From NCBI RefSeq assembly GCF_026314945.1, contig NZ_CP111121.1, positions 620,001 to 684,000 on the forward strand: a DNA stretch of 64,000 nucleotides, written 5' to 3'. The translations under genes and the position numbers were made by a program. Each line of letters starts with the position of its first letter. The first letter of the stretch is position 1. Shown here one piece after another: positions 7,889-16,001 of the stretch. The notes below the pieces were generated by a model. It had not been told where the DNA came from. It did not search any database and worked only from the letters and a program-made list of their open reading frames with translations. Source of the stretch: Chryseobacterium fluminis (GTDB lineage: Bacteria > Bacteroidota > Bacteroidia > Flavobacteriales > Weeksellaceae).

Positions 7889-9379
7889 TTATAATGTATC
7901 TCTGTCTTTTAGCATCTTGACCTTAAGAAAGCGTATCAGAACTAATCCGATGGCAAAAAATATAGTCATGGACAAAGCTGCATATCTCATATTATTAAAA
8001 TGCTCAATCAGCGTTGCAAAAATGAAAGTTCCCAAGATGATGGCCATTTTCTCCAGAACATCATAGAAACTGAAAAATGTGGTATTCTCCATGGAATCCT
8101 CAGGAAGAAGTTTGGAATACGTAGATCTCGACATGGCCTGAAGACCTCCCATTACAAGACCTACCACTGCCGCTACCCCGTAAAACTGATACTCTACTGT
8201 CGGATTTTCCTTATTGAGAAAATATGCCCATAAACAAGCTACGATCCATAGGACAATCGCAATAGAAATGACATTTTTATTCCCGATTTTTCTTGACAGT
8301 CTTGAGAAAATAACGGCCCCGATAATCGCTTCAATCTGAATTACCAGAAGCGTCGCGATCAATTTATCCTGTGCAAGATTAATTTCGCTTTTTCCGAATA
8401 AGGTGGCCATTAGGAAAATAGTCTGCATCCCTACACTGTAAAAAAAGAAACTTGAAAGGAAAAACTTCAGGTTTTTATCTTTAAATAATTCGTTTCCGAC
8501 TTTAAAAAGCTCATGAAAACTTTCTTTGGCAATATCTTTATAAAAGCTCAGGTTATCTTTCAGAACCTCAAAGAAACCTCCCTGGTCCTGGTGTGTTTTA
8601 AAAATATTTTTATAGTTTAACAATACCAGATCTTTCGGAAGCTTTTCTTTTACATCACCAAACTGGGGAAGATGTTTAAAGGTATACTGAGAGAAACCAA
8701 ACCACCAGGCCCCGGTCAGTAAGAAACTGATTCTTGTAAATAACAGCTGCTGAGCTGCCCCTTTAGCAAATACCTGAATCAATAACAGACAGATCACCAC
8801 CAGCACTACAGAACCGATATATCCGTAAACATATCCCTTTGCAGAAAGCGCGTCCTGCTTATCCCTTGTTGCAATATCCGGCAGAAAAGAGTTATAAAAC
8901 ACCAGACTTCCCCAGAATCCTACACTCGCCGTGATACTGAACAGCAAACCTAAAAATACATTGTGCATTCCCGTGAACATGGCCAATCCCATACAGGATG
9001 TGGCACCCAGATAACAGAAAAACTGCAGGAAAGATTTTTTGTTTCCGATCGTATCTGCCAGCGAAGATAAAAACGGAGACAATAAAACAACAATAAAGAA
9101 AGAGATGGTAAGTGAATATCCGTACACCGCATCCGGCTGATATTCTCTTCCGAAAACTTTAATCATATGCCTTACCGGTACGTCGATCCAGGATTTTGTC
9201 TCTTCTACATATTCTTTCTTTTCATAAGCCGTGGTAAGGATAGAATAATAAATCGGAAAAATAGTAGAGGTAATAACCAGTGAATATACAGAGTTGGCCC
9301 AGTCATATACGGCCCAGGCCTTCATAATCTTTGGGTTGTTCTTTATATGTTTAGGCTGTTGATTTTCAATTTCAGACAT
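7889..9379 (-). CDS. MFS transporter, UMF1/Atg22-like family
   Basis: A polytopic inner-membrane transporter of 496 residues with about 12 helices. The N-terminus KIMKAWAVYDWANSVYSLVI is the hallmark of the UMF1 (vacuole effluxer Atg22-like) branch of the major facilitator superfamily. A long cytoplasmic loop (FKHLPQFGDVKEKLPKDLVL onward) sits between the two six-helix halves. Bacterial members have no settled substrate; amino acid or peptide efflux is only an analogy to yeast Atg22. Single gene with a -7 box (9399-9406) and a strong terminator directly after the stop. The family call is strong, the substrate unknown. Confidence 0.88.
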   Translation of the reverse strand: MSEIENQQPKHIKNNPKIMKAWAVYDWANSVYSLVITSTIFPIYYSILTTAYEKKEYVEETKSWIDVPVRHMIKVFGREYQPDAVYGYSLTISFFIVVLLSPFLSSLADTIGNKKSFLQFFCYLGATSCMGLAMFTGMHNVFLGLLFSITASVGFWGSLVFYNSFLPDIATRDKQDALSAKGYVYGYIGSVVLVVICLLLIQVFAKGAAQQLLFTRISFLLTGAWWFGFSQYTFKHLPQFGDVKEKLPKDLVLLNYKNIFKTHQDQGGFFEVLKDNLSFYKDIAKESFHELFKVGNELFKDKNLKFFLSSFFFYSVGMQTIFLMATLFGKSEINLAQDKLIATLLVIQIEAIIGAVIFSRLSRKIGNKNVISIAIVLWIVACLWAYFLNKENPTVEYQFYGVAAVVGLVMGGLQAMSRSTYSKLLPEDSMENTTFFSFYDVLEKMAIILGTFIFATLIEHFNNMRYAALSMTIFFAIGLVLIRFLKVKMLKDRDTL

Positions 9380-9398
9380 TCATTAAATATTAGTAGCA

Positions 9399-9406
9399 CA
9401 AAAATA
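9399..9406 (-). promoter_or_regulatory. Bacteroidota -7 box for the UMF1-type transporter
   Basis: Minus-strand TATTTTTG, 19 bases before the ATG. It lies one base from the thiolase terminator hairpin (9408-9435), so terminator and promoter are packed side by side. Confidence 0.5.
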
Positions 9407-9407
9407 T

Positions 9408-9435
9408 AAAAACCGCTGAATATTCGGCGGTTTTT
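9408..9435 (-). terminator. Terminator of the thiolase gene
   Basis: 9-bp stem AAAAACCGC/GCGGTTTTT (9408-9416 with 9427-9435) with a loop containing the palindrome GAATATTC. T-rich on both strands. Located 26 bases past the thiolase stop. Confidence 0.8.
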
Positions 9436-9460
9436 ATTTTCTTTTATTATTTTGTTAAAA

Positions 9461-10639
9461 TTACAGGTTCTCAATGACAATGGCAGAAGCCCCGCCGCCG
9501 CCGTTACAGATCGCTGCAGCTCCGTATTTGGCATTGTTTTGCTTTAATACATTGATCAGGGTAACAATAATCCTTGAGCCGGAACTTCCAAGCGGGTGGC
9601 CAAGCGATACCGCACCACCGTTTACATTCACTTTTGAGGCATCTAATCCTAAGATTTTATTGTTGGCCAGACCTACCACAGAGAAAGCTTCGTTAAATTC
9701 GAAAAAGTCGATATCTGTAAGTGCTAACCCTGCCTTTTTAAGAGCAATCGGAAGTACTTTCGAAGGGGCTGTTGTAAAATCTTCCGGTGCCTGAGCAGCA
9801 TCTGCATAAGAGATGATCTTAGCTAAAGGCTTAAGACCTAATTCTTCCATTTTTTCTTTAGAAACAAGAATCAGGGCAGAAGCACCGTCATTCAGTGTAG
9901 AAGCGTTGGCAGCTGTTACCGTTCCTTCTTCTTTTTTAAATACGGTAGGAAGAGTCGGTAATCTGTCGAAGTTTACGGATTTGTATTCTTCATCTTCCGC
10001 AAAAATAACAGGATCGCCCTTTCTTTGAGGAATGGTAACGGGAACAACCTCATCAGCAAACCTGCCTTCGCTCCATGCTTTTGCCGATCTCCTGTAAGAT
10101 TCAACAGCAAAATTATCCTGATCTTCTCTTGTAAAACTATAGTCTGTAGCGCATTTTTCTGCACATACACCCATATGAACTTTATTGTAAACATCCGTAA
10201 GACCGTCTAAAACCATTCCGTCCAACATCTTTACATCTCCTAGTTTGGTGGCATTTCTAGCATTATAATAATGCGGAACAGAAGACATATTTTCCATACC
10301 ACCGGCAACGATTACATCAGCATCGCCGGCTTTTATTGCCTGTGCAGCCATGGTCACAGCTTTCATTCCCGATGCACAAACTTTATTTACCGTCGTAGAA
10401 GGCGTTTCAATAGAAAGTCCGGCACCTATAGCTACCTGACGGGCAGGAGCCTGTCCTTCGCCAGCCTGCAGTACATTTCCCATATAGATCTCCTGAACAT
10501 TTTTCGGATCAAGACCTATTTTATCTAATGCTCCTTTCACGGCAACAGCTCCTAATTTCGTCGCAGGAACAGTGGATAAGCTTCCCAGAAAACTACCCAT
10601 TGGAGTTCTTACTGCGGAAACGATGAATACTTCTTTCAT
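9461..10639 (-). CDS. Acetyl-CoA C-acyltransferase (thiolase)
   Basis: Catalyses thiolytic cleavage of 3-ketoacyl-CoA, or condensation of two acetyl-CoA, in fatty acid or acetoacetyl-CoA metabolism. From MKEVFIVSAVRTPMG at 10639 the product has 392 residues, exactly the usual thiolase length; the frame stays open to 10678 but the extra 13 residues are not family-like. Catalytic residues are visible: C88 in NKVCASGMKA, the NEAFSVV motif, H348 in GGAVSLGHPLGSSG and C378 in CNGGGGAS. The sequence alone does not separate a biosynthetic acetoacetyl-CoA thiolase from a degradative thiolase. The mevalonate kinase at 4 kb shows that the genome needs acetoacetyl-CoA for isoprenoids. Single gene with terminator 9408-9435. 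Confidence 0.93.
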   Translation of the reverse strand: MKEVFIVSAVRTPMGSFLGSLSTVPATKLGAVAVKGALDKIGLDPKNVQEIYMGNVLQAGEGQAPARQVAIGAGLSIETPSTTVNKVCASGMKAVTMAAQAIKAGDADVIVAGGMENMSSVPHYYNARNATKLGDVKMLDGMVLDGLTDVYNKVHMGVCAEKCATDYSFTREDQDNFAVESYRRSAKAWSEGRFADEVVPVTIPQRKGDPVIFAEDEEYKSVNFDRLPTLPTVFKKEEGTVTAANASTLNDGASALILVSKEKMEELGLKPLAKIISYADAAQAPEDFTTAPSKVLPIALKKAGLALTDIDFFEFNEAFSVVGLANNKILGLDASKVNVNGGAVSLGHPLGSSGSRIIVTLINVLKQNNAKYGAAAICNGGGGASAIVIENL

Positions 10640-10688
10640 GTGTATACTTTTTTGATCAATGAGGTCTTTCGATCTCATTTTTATATTT

Positions 10689-11138
10689 CTATTTTTTGTT
10701 TTCTTTCACTTTCATCAATACCAGATCAAACTGCTCTCCATTGAGCTGAGAATTGATCTTGATATAGTTATCCTGAGTGGCAATGACCTTATTATTGTAA
10801 ACATCACCCACCTTTATCGGATTATTCTGTTCTGTTTTCTCAAGGACAATTACTTTATAATTACAGTCATCTATAAAAACGACTGTAGATTTAATGTAGT
10901 CTTTACCATCATTATAAAACTCTGTCTGCACGTTATTCTTTACAGTCATATACCAGAGATTTTTTGGATAGTTAGTCCGCAAAAATGTTCCTTCCTTTAT
11001 ATTACTGCATTTGGCAGGACTATCCACCGGCTTTTTCTGTACGGTTTCATGTTTTTTAGGATCGTTTTTTTTCTGAGCATTAACGGAGGAAATTCCCAGC
11101 AACAACAGGGCAACGGAAATTGTTTTTACATCATTCAT
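10689..11138 (-). CDS. Small exported protein of unknown function
   Basis: A 149-residue product with a signal peptide-like N-terminus (MNDVKTISVALLLLGISSVNAQ). A Lys/Pro-rich linker (KKNDPKKHETVQKK) follows, then a compact domain with two cysteines (AKCSN and DDCNY) that could form a disulfide in the periplasm. The segment KVIVLEKTEQNNPIKVGDVY resembles a small beta-rich binding domain, but no family is recognised. Its start overlaps the end of the upstream membrane-protein gene by 4 bases, so the two are translationally coupled. It ends 50 bases before the thiolase start. Confidence 0.7.
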   Translation of the reverse strand: MNDVKTISVALLLLGISSVNAQKKNDPKKHETVQKKPVDSPAKCSNIKEGTFLRTNYPKNLWYMTVKNNVQTEFYNDGKDYIKSTVVFIDDCNYKVIVLEKTEQNNPIKVGDVYNNKVIATQDNYIKINSQLNGEQFDLVLMKVKENKK

Positions 11139-11530
11139 ATCTGTGTCTTTTTATTATTATTTTTAACGAAAATCAGTACGAAAGCACCTAGAAATTCTAC
11201 GATCCAGCCCCATTTTAATTTTACTACTCCTGCGAAAGTTTCCTGCCATGATTTAAATGGAAGAAAACTGAAATACTGCAGTGACTGCATTTTTACAGCT
11301 GCCAGGGTGAAAATAAAGAACAGAACCAGAGCAATTCCTGATGCTCTTACTATTTTAGATTTATTATTCACAATCCCCAATAAGGCAATTGCAGAAAGAA
11401 TCCAGCATATAATCGCTAACGAATGGTCTAACTTCCAGTAATCCCAGTTTCCGATGACCGGAACATGAACCAATGGAAGAAAACTGCCAACTACAACGAC
11501 TATTAATGCTAATAACTGAATGTTTTTCAT
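11135..11530 (-). CDS. Small four-helix membrane protein of unknown function
   Basis: From MKNIQLLALIVVVVGSFLP the product has 131 residues with four predicted transmembrane segments. The first two bracket a short loop (PVIGNWDYWKLDHS) and the last one is WGWIVEFLGAFVLIFV, followed by a KNNNKK tail. The frame is open to 11566, but the extra 12 residues run back towards the terminator-like hairpin at 11558-11584, so the inner ATG at 11530 is preferred. It overlaps the next gene by 4 bases, forming a two-gene unit with the small exported protein. No family assigned. Confidence 0.7.
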   Translation of the reverse strand: MKNIQLLALIVVVVGSFLPLVHVPVIGNWDYWKLDHSLAIICWILSAIALLGIVNNKSKIVRASGIALVLFFIFTLAAVKMQSLQYFSFLPFKSWQETFAGVVKLKWGWIVEFLGAFVLIFVKNNNKKTQI

Positions 11531-11557
11531 AATTCTTAAAGTACCAAAATACAAAAA

Positions 11558-11584
11558 AAAACACACTTTAAATGAGTGTGTTTT
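11558..11584 (-). terminator. Terminator-like hairpin upstream of the small membrane protein gene
   Basis: 10-bp stem AAAACACACT/AGTGTGTTTT with a 7-base loop. On the minus strand a run of T follows. Its position only makes sense as the end of a leftward transcript from the 11.7-11.9 kb region, which now holds only a gene remnant. Confidence 0.65.
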
Positions 11585-11678
11585 AAAATTAACTGATTGG
11601 CTTCAATGATCTACAGATGATAAAAAAAACAGGCAAAATTTAATTATTCTTTAATAAAAATATCAAAATATTAATTAA

Positions 11679-11917
11679 TTAAAAATCTGAATCTACACTT
11701 CCCGATCCGGACTGCAATCCATATTTGCTGTTCGACCGGACATTATTATTAATATAGCCGTAATATATTTTTACATCAATACATTAAATCTTTTCAGACT
11801 GAATTGAAAATAAGAGAGTTCGTTCTGCTTATATGCAATAATACTGTTGGAAAACTCTGTATAATACTTATGAGAATAATGACATCTGTGTTTATTCTTC
11901 AGGATCAGTTTCAGTAA
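11679..11917 (-). pseudogene. Probable remnant of a small gene (two out-of-phase open segments)
   Basis: Minus-strand translation shows an open segment from about 11917 to 11771 reading HKYYTEFSNSIIAYKQNELS and YFQFSLKRFNVLM. It overlaps a second open segment in another frame ending at the TAA at 11679-11681, reading VKIYYGYINNN and YGLQSGSGSVDSDF. Both have protein-like composition, and a single frame change near 11780 would join them. No ATG start of good context is visible and a stop lies at 11918-11920. A terminator hairpin follows 95 bases downstream, as for a real gene. Inference only; chance open frames cannot be excluded. Confidence 0.3.
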
Positions 11918-11955
11918 CTATACGATAGAAACTTAAAGGTTTTACCCATAAAAAA

Positions 11956-11979
11956 ATGCGCTTTTCTGGAAAAGCGCAT
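11956..11979 (-). terminator. Terminator of the nucleoside permease gene
   Basis: Perfect 11-bp stem ATGCGCTTTTC/GAAAAGCGCAT with a 2-base apex, followed by seven T on the minus strand. About 30 bases past the stop at 12009. Confidence 0.88.
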
Positions 11980-12008
11980 CTCAATATTTTGAAAATTAAT
12001 TAAATAAA

Positions 12009-13289
12009 TTAATGTTTTATAGCAGATAATTCTTCCGGATTATGTTTATGCTTAAAAATAATCGCAAATAAGATGGTCACGACCAGGGCATATCCTGCAA
12101 AAATATACCATGAGGTTTGCCAGCCCTGAAGCTGTAAGGTAGGATCTGTCTGTGAAAAGACGTAATGATTAACTACCTCCTGGGCTCCCAGCATACCGAT
12201 TGTAGCTCCGAACCCATTCGTCATCATCATGAAAACGCCCTGTGCACTTGAACGGATGCTCTTATCTGTTTCTTTGTCAACAAATAAGGATCCTGAAACA
12301 TTGAAGAAATCAAATGCAATTCCGTAGACGATCATTGATAAAATAAACATCCATACTCCTCCACCCGGATTTCCAAGTCCGAATAGTCCGAATCTCAGTA
12401 CCCATGCGAACATCGCCATTAGCATTACTTTTTTGATCCCGAATCTCTTGAGGAAAAAAGGAATTAAAAGAATACAGGCCGTTTCGGATACCTGAGAGAG
12501 AGAAATCAACGCATTGGCATGATTGGCTCCCCAGGAGTCGCTGAAAGAAGGAATATCTTTAAAACTTGTTATAAACGGATTAGCATATCCGTTTGTAATC
12601 TGAAGTGAAACACCCAATAACATTGAAAAAATAAAGAAGACGGCCATTTTTTTGTCTTTAAACAGACTGAAGGCTTTTAATCCCAGGGCATCATAAAGGC
12701 TCTGCTTTTCTTCGCTTTTATTGGTAGGACATTTCGGTAATGTAAAGGAATAAATGAATAGGACAACTCCTAAAATCCCCGACACAAAAAACTGAGAATA
12801 GTTATTTTGATATCCTGTAAAATCCACAAATAGCATAGCACAGATGAAACCGATGGTCCCAAAAGTACGGATTGGCGGAAAGGCTTTGATGGTATCAAAA
12901 TTATTATTAACGAGCACGGTATAGGCTACTGAGTTGGAAAGCGCTATCGTAGGCATATAGAACATCACACTTAAACTATACAGAAGAAACAGTTTAGGGA
13001 ATTCCACATCAGCACCCGCTGCCATCCCGTAATATCCGGCTGCTACCAGAAAACCGGCTGCCAAAAGATGGCATATTCCCAGTAATCTCTGAGCCTGTAT
13101 CCATCTGTCAGCAATAATTCCCATCAGGGCAGGCATAAAAATAGAAACGATTCCCTGCATCGCATAAAACAGTCCTATTTTAGATCCCAATCCCACTGAG
13201 CCTAAATAATTCCCCATAGAGGTTAAATAAGCTCCCCAAACCGCGAACTGGAGAAAGCTCAGGATGGTAAGTCGTAGTTTTAAATTCAT
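12009..13289 (-). CDS. Nucleoside permease-like MFS transporter (nucleoside:H+ symporter family)
   Basis: A 426-residue, 12-helix inner-membrane transporter. The N-terminus (LRLTILSFLQFAVWGAYLTSMG) and the loop ADRWIQAQRLLGICHLLAAG are typical of the NHS branch (NupG/XapB relatives), which import nucleosides with protons. Family features include the second-half segment YGIAFDFFNVSGSLFVDKET. It lies 21 bases after the bifunctional nuclease gene stop, so the two are probably transcribed together. A role in nucleoside salvage would pair with the uridine kinase elsewhere in the window (26.5 kb), but they are not linked. Substrate range is inferred. Confidence 0.85.
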   Translation of the reverse strand: MNLKLRLTILSFLQFAVWGAYLTSMGNYLGSVGLGSKIGLFYAMQGIVSIFMPALMGIIADRWIQAQRLLGICHLLAAGFLVAAGYYGMAAGADVEFPKLFLLYSLSVMFYMPTIALSNSVAYTVLVNNNFDTIKAFPPIRTFGTIGFICAMLFVDFTGYQNNYSQFFVSGILGVVLFIYSFTLPKCPTNKSEEKQSLYDALGLKAFSLFKDKKMAVFFIFSMLLGVSLQITNGYANPFITSFKDIPSFSDSWGANHANALISLSQVSETACILLIPFFLKRFGIKKVMLMAMFAWVLRFGLFGLGNPGGGVWMFILSMIVYGIAFDFFNVSGSLFVDKETDKSIRSSAQGVFMMMTNGFGATIGMLGAQEVVNHYVFSQTDPTLQLQGWQTSWYIFAGYALVVTILFAIIFKHKHNPEELSAIKH

Positions 13290-13310
13290 AGTTAGTATAA
13301 AAAATATCTT

Positions 13311-13910
13311 TTAGTCAATTCTTTTCTTTCTCCTTTTGATCTCCTCCTGAATTTCAAGGGCCGTGTCGTAATCTTCTTCTTTAACGGCCTCATCCAGTAA
13401 TTTCTGGAGCTCTTCCATAGAGATAGATCTCAAATTATCTTCAGCGGGAACGGTCTCAGAAAATGCTTCTTCTTCTTTGGAAACGTCTTCCAGTTCCAGA
13501 AGTATTCCGGCTTCGTTCAAGACCTGCTGCGTTGTAAAAATAGGGGCATCGAATCTTACGGCCATAGCCACCGCATCTGAAGTTCTGGCATCAAGAATTA
13601 ATTCTTCATCATTTTCTTTGTTTCTGAAATTGATATTTGAGAAGAAAACGCCGTCTACGATCTGATAAATGATCACGGAGACCAATTCGTAATTGGCAGA
13701 AACAATAAACTTTGTAAATAAGTCATGGGTAAGAGGACGAGGCGGATGAATGTCTTTCTCAAGACCGAGAGAAATGGATTGAGCCTCGAAATTTCCTATA
13801 ACAACAGGTAATTTTATATGTGTCTCTTCATGTTCCAATAATAATGCGTACGCCCCGGATTGGGTCTGGCTGTACGATATTCCGCGAATAATTAGCTGTT
13901 TATAATCCAT
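13311..13910 (-). CDS. Bifunctional nuclease family protein (DUF151) with C-terminal UVR motif
   Basis: A 199-residue cytoplasmic protein. Residues 1-135 form a DUF151 domain (start YKQLIIRGISYSQTQSGAYA, core LILDARTSDAVAMAVRFDAPIF), a family with reported DNase and RNase activity in some members. An acidic linker follows (VSKEEEAFSETVPAEDN). The C-terminus (LDEAVKEEDYDTALEIQEEI) is a UvrB/UvrC-type helical interaction motif. That fusion suggests docking to a partner of the repair or Clp type, by analogy to UVR motifs in McsA and UvrB. First gene of a unit with the nucleoside permease. The -7 box ends only 5 bases before the ATG. Confidence 0.88.
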   Translation of the reverse strand: MDYKQLIIRGISYSQTQSGAYALLLEHEETHIKLPVVIGNFEAQSISLGLEKDIHPPRPLTHDLFTKFIVSANYELVSVIIYQIVDGVFFSNINFRNKENDEELILDARTSDAVAMAVRFDAPIFTTQQVLNEAGILLELEDVSKEEEAFSETVPAEDNLRSISMEELQKLLDEAVKEEDYDTALEIQEEIKRRKKRID

Positions 13911-13915
13911 AGCTA

Positions 13916-13923
13916 CAAATATA
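13916..13923 (-). promoter_or_regulatory. -7 box directly before the bifunctional nuclease start
   Basis: Minus-strand TATATTTG matches TAnnTTTG. Its final G is 5 bases from the ATG, which would place the transcription start at or next to the start codon. Confidence 0.55.
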
Positions 13924-13962
13924 AATCATTTTTTTTATTGTAGGATTTACTTTTAGACAAAA

Positions 13963-13987
13963 ATAAAAGCCCGGAAAGGGCTTTTAT
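13963..13987 (-). terminator. Terminator of the ETF operon
   Basis: 10-bp stem ATAAAAGCCC/GGGCTTTTAT with loop GGAAA. It lies about 90 bases after the etfA stop and just before the next promoter. Confidence 0.7.
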
Positions 13988-14075
13988 ATGTGAATTGTGA
14001 ATGAGCTCCGTTGTCGGTTTACCTGCAGTACATAAAACTGATAAGCAGACTGAGCGGCTATTGTCATTCTCTTAT

Positions 14076-15023
14076 TTATCCTTTAAGAGCTTTAATTTTT
14101 TCAGTTAATGCAGGAACTATCTGAAAAGCATCACCTACAACACCGTAATCAGCTGATTTGAAGAAAGGAGATTCCGCATCACTGTTGATCACAACAATTG
14201 TTTTAGAAGAGTTTACTCCGGCCAGATGCTGAATGGCACCGGAAATACCGATGGCAATATACAGATTCGGAGCAATCGCTTTCCCGGTTTGTCCCACATG
14301 TTCTGTGTGAGGTCTCCATCCGATATCTGAAACTGGCTTAGAACAGGCTGTGGCAGCACCCAAAACGTTAGCTAAATCTTCTACCATTCCCCAGTTCTCA
14401 GGGCCTTTCAGTCCTCTTCCTGCAGAAACTACGATTTCAGCTTCCTTGAGATCCAGCTTTCCTGAGCTCTGCTCGTGAGAAATCACCTTGGTATCTTCAT
14501 TGGCAACTGAAAGGTTTTTCACTTCTTCAGAACCTGACACGGCATTTTCTTTAACTCCGAATGCATTCTGAGAAACAGTAAGAATGACCCCTGCCGCTTC
14601 AGATTTTGCATGCATGAACCCTTTTCCTGAGAATGCTCTTCTTTTTACCTGAACAGGAGCAAGACTTTCCGGAGCTTCCAAAACATTGGTAATTAAAGAG
14701 TGGCCGTTCATTACTGCCAGCATCGGTGCTATGGAAGAAGCATCTGTAGTGTGAGGGAAAACAATGATATTACCGTTTGCCACTTCACTTACAGCCTGGG
14801 CATAAGCTTTGGCTGAGAAACTTTTAAGACCTTCGTCTTTGATATTGATGACATTAGATGCTCCATATTTATATAGTAAATCTGAAGAATCTGTGGGGTT
14901 TACCGAGATTGCCGTAACGGTATCTCCTGCCTTATCGGCAACAGCTTTAGCGTAAGAAACTGCTTCGAAAGCTGCTTTTTTGTAAACTCCGTTTATATTT
15001 TCTGCGTATACGAATACTGCCAT
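14076..15023 (-). CDS. etfA: Electron transfer flavoprotein subunit alpha
   Basis: Binds FAD and passes electrons from acyl-CoA dehydrogenases to ETF-quinone oxidoreductase. The 315 residues show an N-terminal Rossmann-like half and the conserved C-terminal FAD domain. Visible motifs are SAGRGLKGPENWG, DIGWRPHTEHVGQTGK, LYIAIGISGAIQHLAG and NSDAESPFFKSADYGVVGD. It is second in an operon, 37 bases after etfB, the usual beta-alpha order. The partner dehydrogenases are not in the window; the thiolase at 9.5-10.6 kb is nearby but separate. A terminator follows at 13963-13987. Confidence 0.95.
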   Translation of the reverse strand: MAVFVYAENINGVYKKAAFEAVSYAKAVADKAGDTVTAISVNPTDSSDLLYKYGASNVINIKDEGLKSFSAKAYAQAVSEVANGNIIVFPHTTDASSIAPMLAVMNGHSLITNVLEAPESLAPVQVKRRAFSGKGFMHAKSEAAGVILTVSQNAFGVKENAVSGSEEVKNLSVANEDTKVISHEQSSGKLDLKEAEIVVSAGRGLKGPENWGMVEDLANVLGAATACSKPVSDIGWRPHTEHVGQTGKAIAPNLYIAIGISGAIQHLAGVNSSKTIVVINSDAESPFFKSADYGVVGDAFQIVPALTEKIKALKG

Positions 15024-15060
15024 GATTTTTTTGTTTAAAGTTTAATGTTTGGGGTTAAGA

Positions 15061-15807
15061 TTAGATTACTTTAGCTTCTTCATGAAGTAACCTCACCAGT
15101 TCATCCAAATTATCAGGGGAAACCATTTTTACAGCTGCTCTTGGAGGAACGCTGTCGTAAGATACGCCCTGAACTTTCACTTCTGAAGAAGTAGCTTCTA
15201 CCACCTGTAAAGGTTTGGTTCTTGCAGACATTATTCCTCTCATGTTCGGAATAATAAGATCTTTTTCGTCCACTAATCCTTTCTGACCGGCAATTACGGC
15301 CGGAAGTTTCACAGAAATAGTTTCTTTTCCTCCTTCAATCTCTCTTACAGCAGTAGCTTCAGTTCCGTTTACGTCCAGACCTACTGATGCATTGACAAAA
15401 GGCTGATTTAATAACTGAGCAACCATTCCCGGAACAGAACCTCCATTATAATCAAGAGATTCTTTACCGCAAAGGATCAAATCGTAGGCACCGTTCTGAG
15501 CAACGGCAGCGATTTCTTTTGCCGTAGAATAGCTGTCTTTGGGATCAAGGTTTACTCTTACCGCATCATTGGCACCGATAGCCAGTGCTTTTCTGATCAC
15601 AGGCTCAGTAGCTGCATCTCCTACATTCATCACGGTTACGGTAGCGCCTTGAGCTTCCTGCAGCTTTATTGCTTTTGTTAATGCAAATTCATCCAAAGGA
15701 TTAATTACCCATTGAATTCCATTTTTGTCGAAAGCAGATTTATCTGCTGTGAAGTTAATCTTGGAAGTAGTATCCGGAACACTACTTATACAAACTAATA
15801 TTTTCAT
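15061..15807 (-). CDS. etfB: Electron transfer flavoprotein subunit beta
   Basis: Partner of EtfA; carries AMP and forms the ETF heterodimer. From MKILVCISSVPDTTSKINF at 15807 it has 248 residues, the usual size. The frame is open to 15837, but those extra 10 residues (MWRVKKLKQH) are not family-like. Visible features are the WVINPLDEFALTKAIKLQE motif, LILCGKESLDYNGGSVPGMV and the recognition-loop region ETISVKLPAVIAGQKGL. First gene of the etfBA operon. No perfect -7 box was found in the 190 bases upstream. Confidence 0.95.
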   Translation of the reverse strand: MKILVCISSVPDTTSKINFTADKSAFDKNGIQWVINPLDEFALTKAIKLQEAQGATVTVMNVGDAATEPVIRKALAIGANDAVRVNLDPKDSYSTAKEIAAVAQNGAYDLILCGKESLDYNGGSVPGMVAQLLNQPFVNASVGLDVNGTEATAVREIEGGKETISVKLPAVIAGQKGLVDEKDLIIPNMRGIMSARTKPLQVVEATSSEVKVQGVSYDSVPPRAAVKMVSPDNLDELVRLLHEEAKVI

Positions 15808-16001
15808 ATGTTGTTTTAATTTTTTTACCCGCCACATGAGACCTTACGGTTTCATGTTTCCTATTTTTTTGTTTCTCTTCCAGTATAAAATCGGGGATTC
15901 TATACAGAGATTTTGTTTTAATTAATTGTTGCTAATATAAATAAAAAAAATATTATGCATGCATAGCACTTATTATTTTACTATTCAATGCATTAAAATC
16001 T

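Noticed and set aside
10659..11441. Long plus-strand open frame (260 codons)
   Set aside because: Lies antisense to two well-supported minus-strand genes with signal peptide/membrane character; its translation is Ile/Phe-rich without family features.
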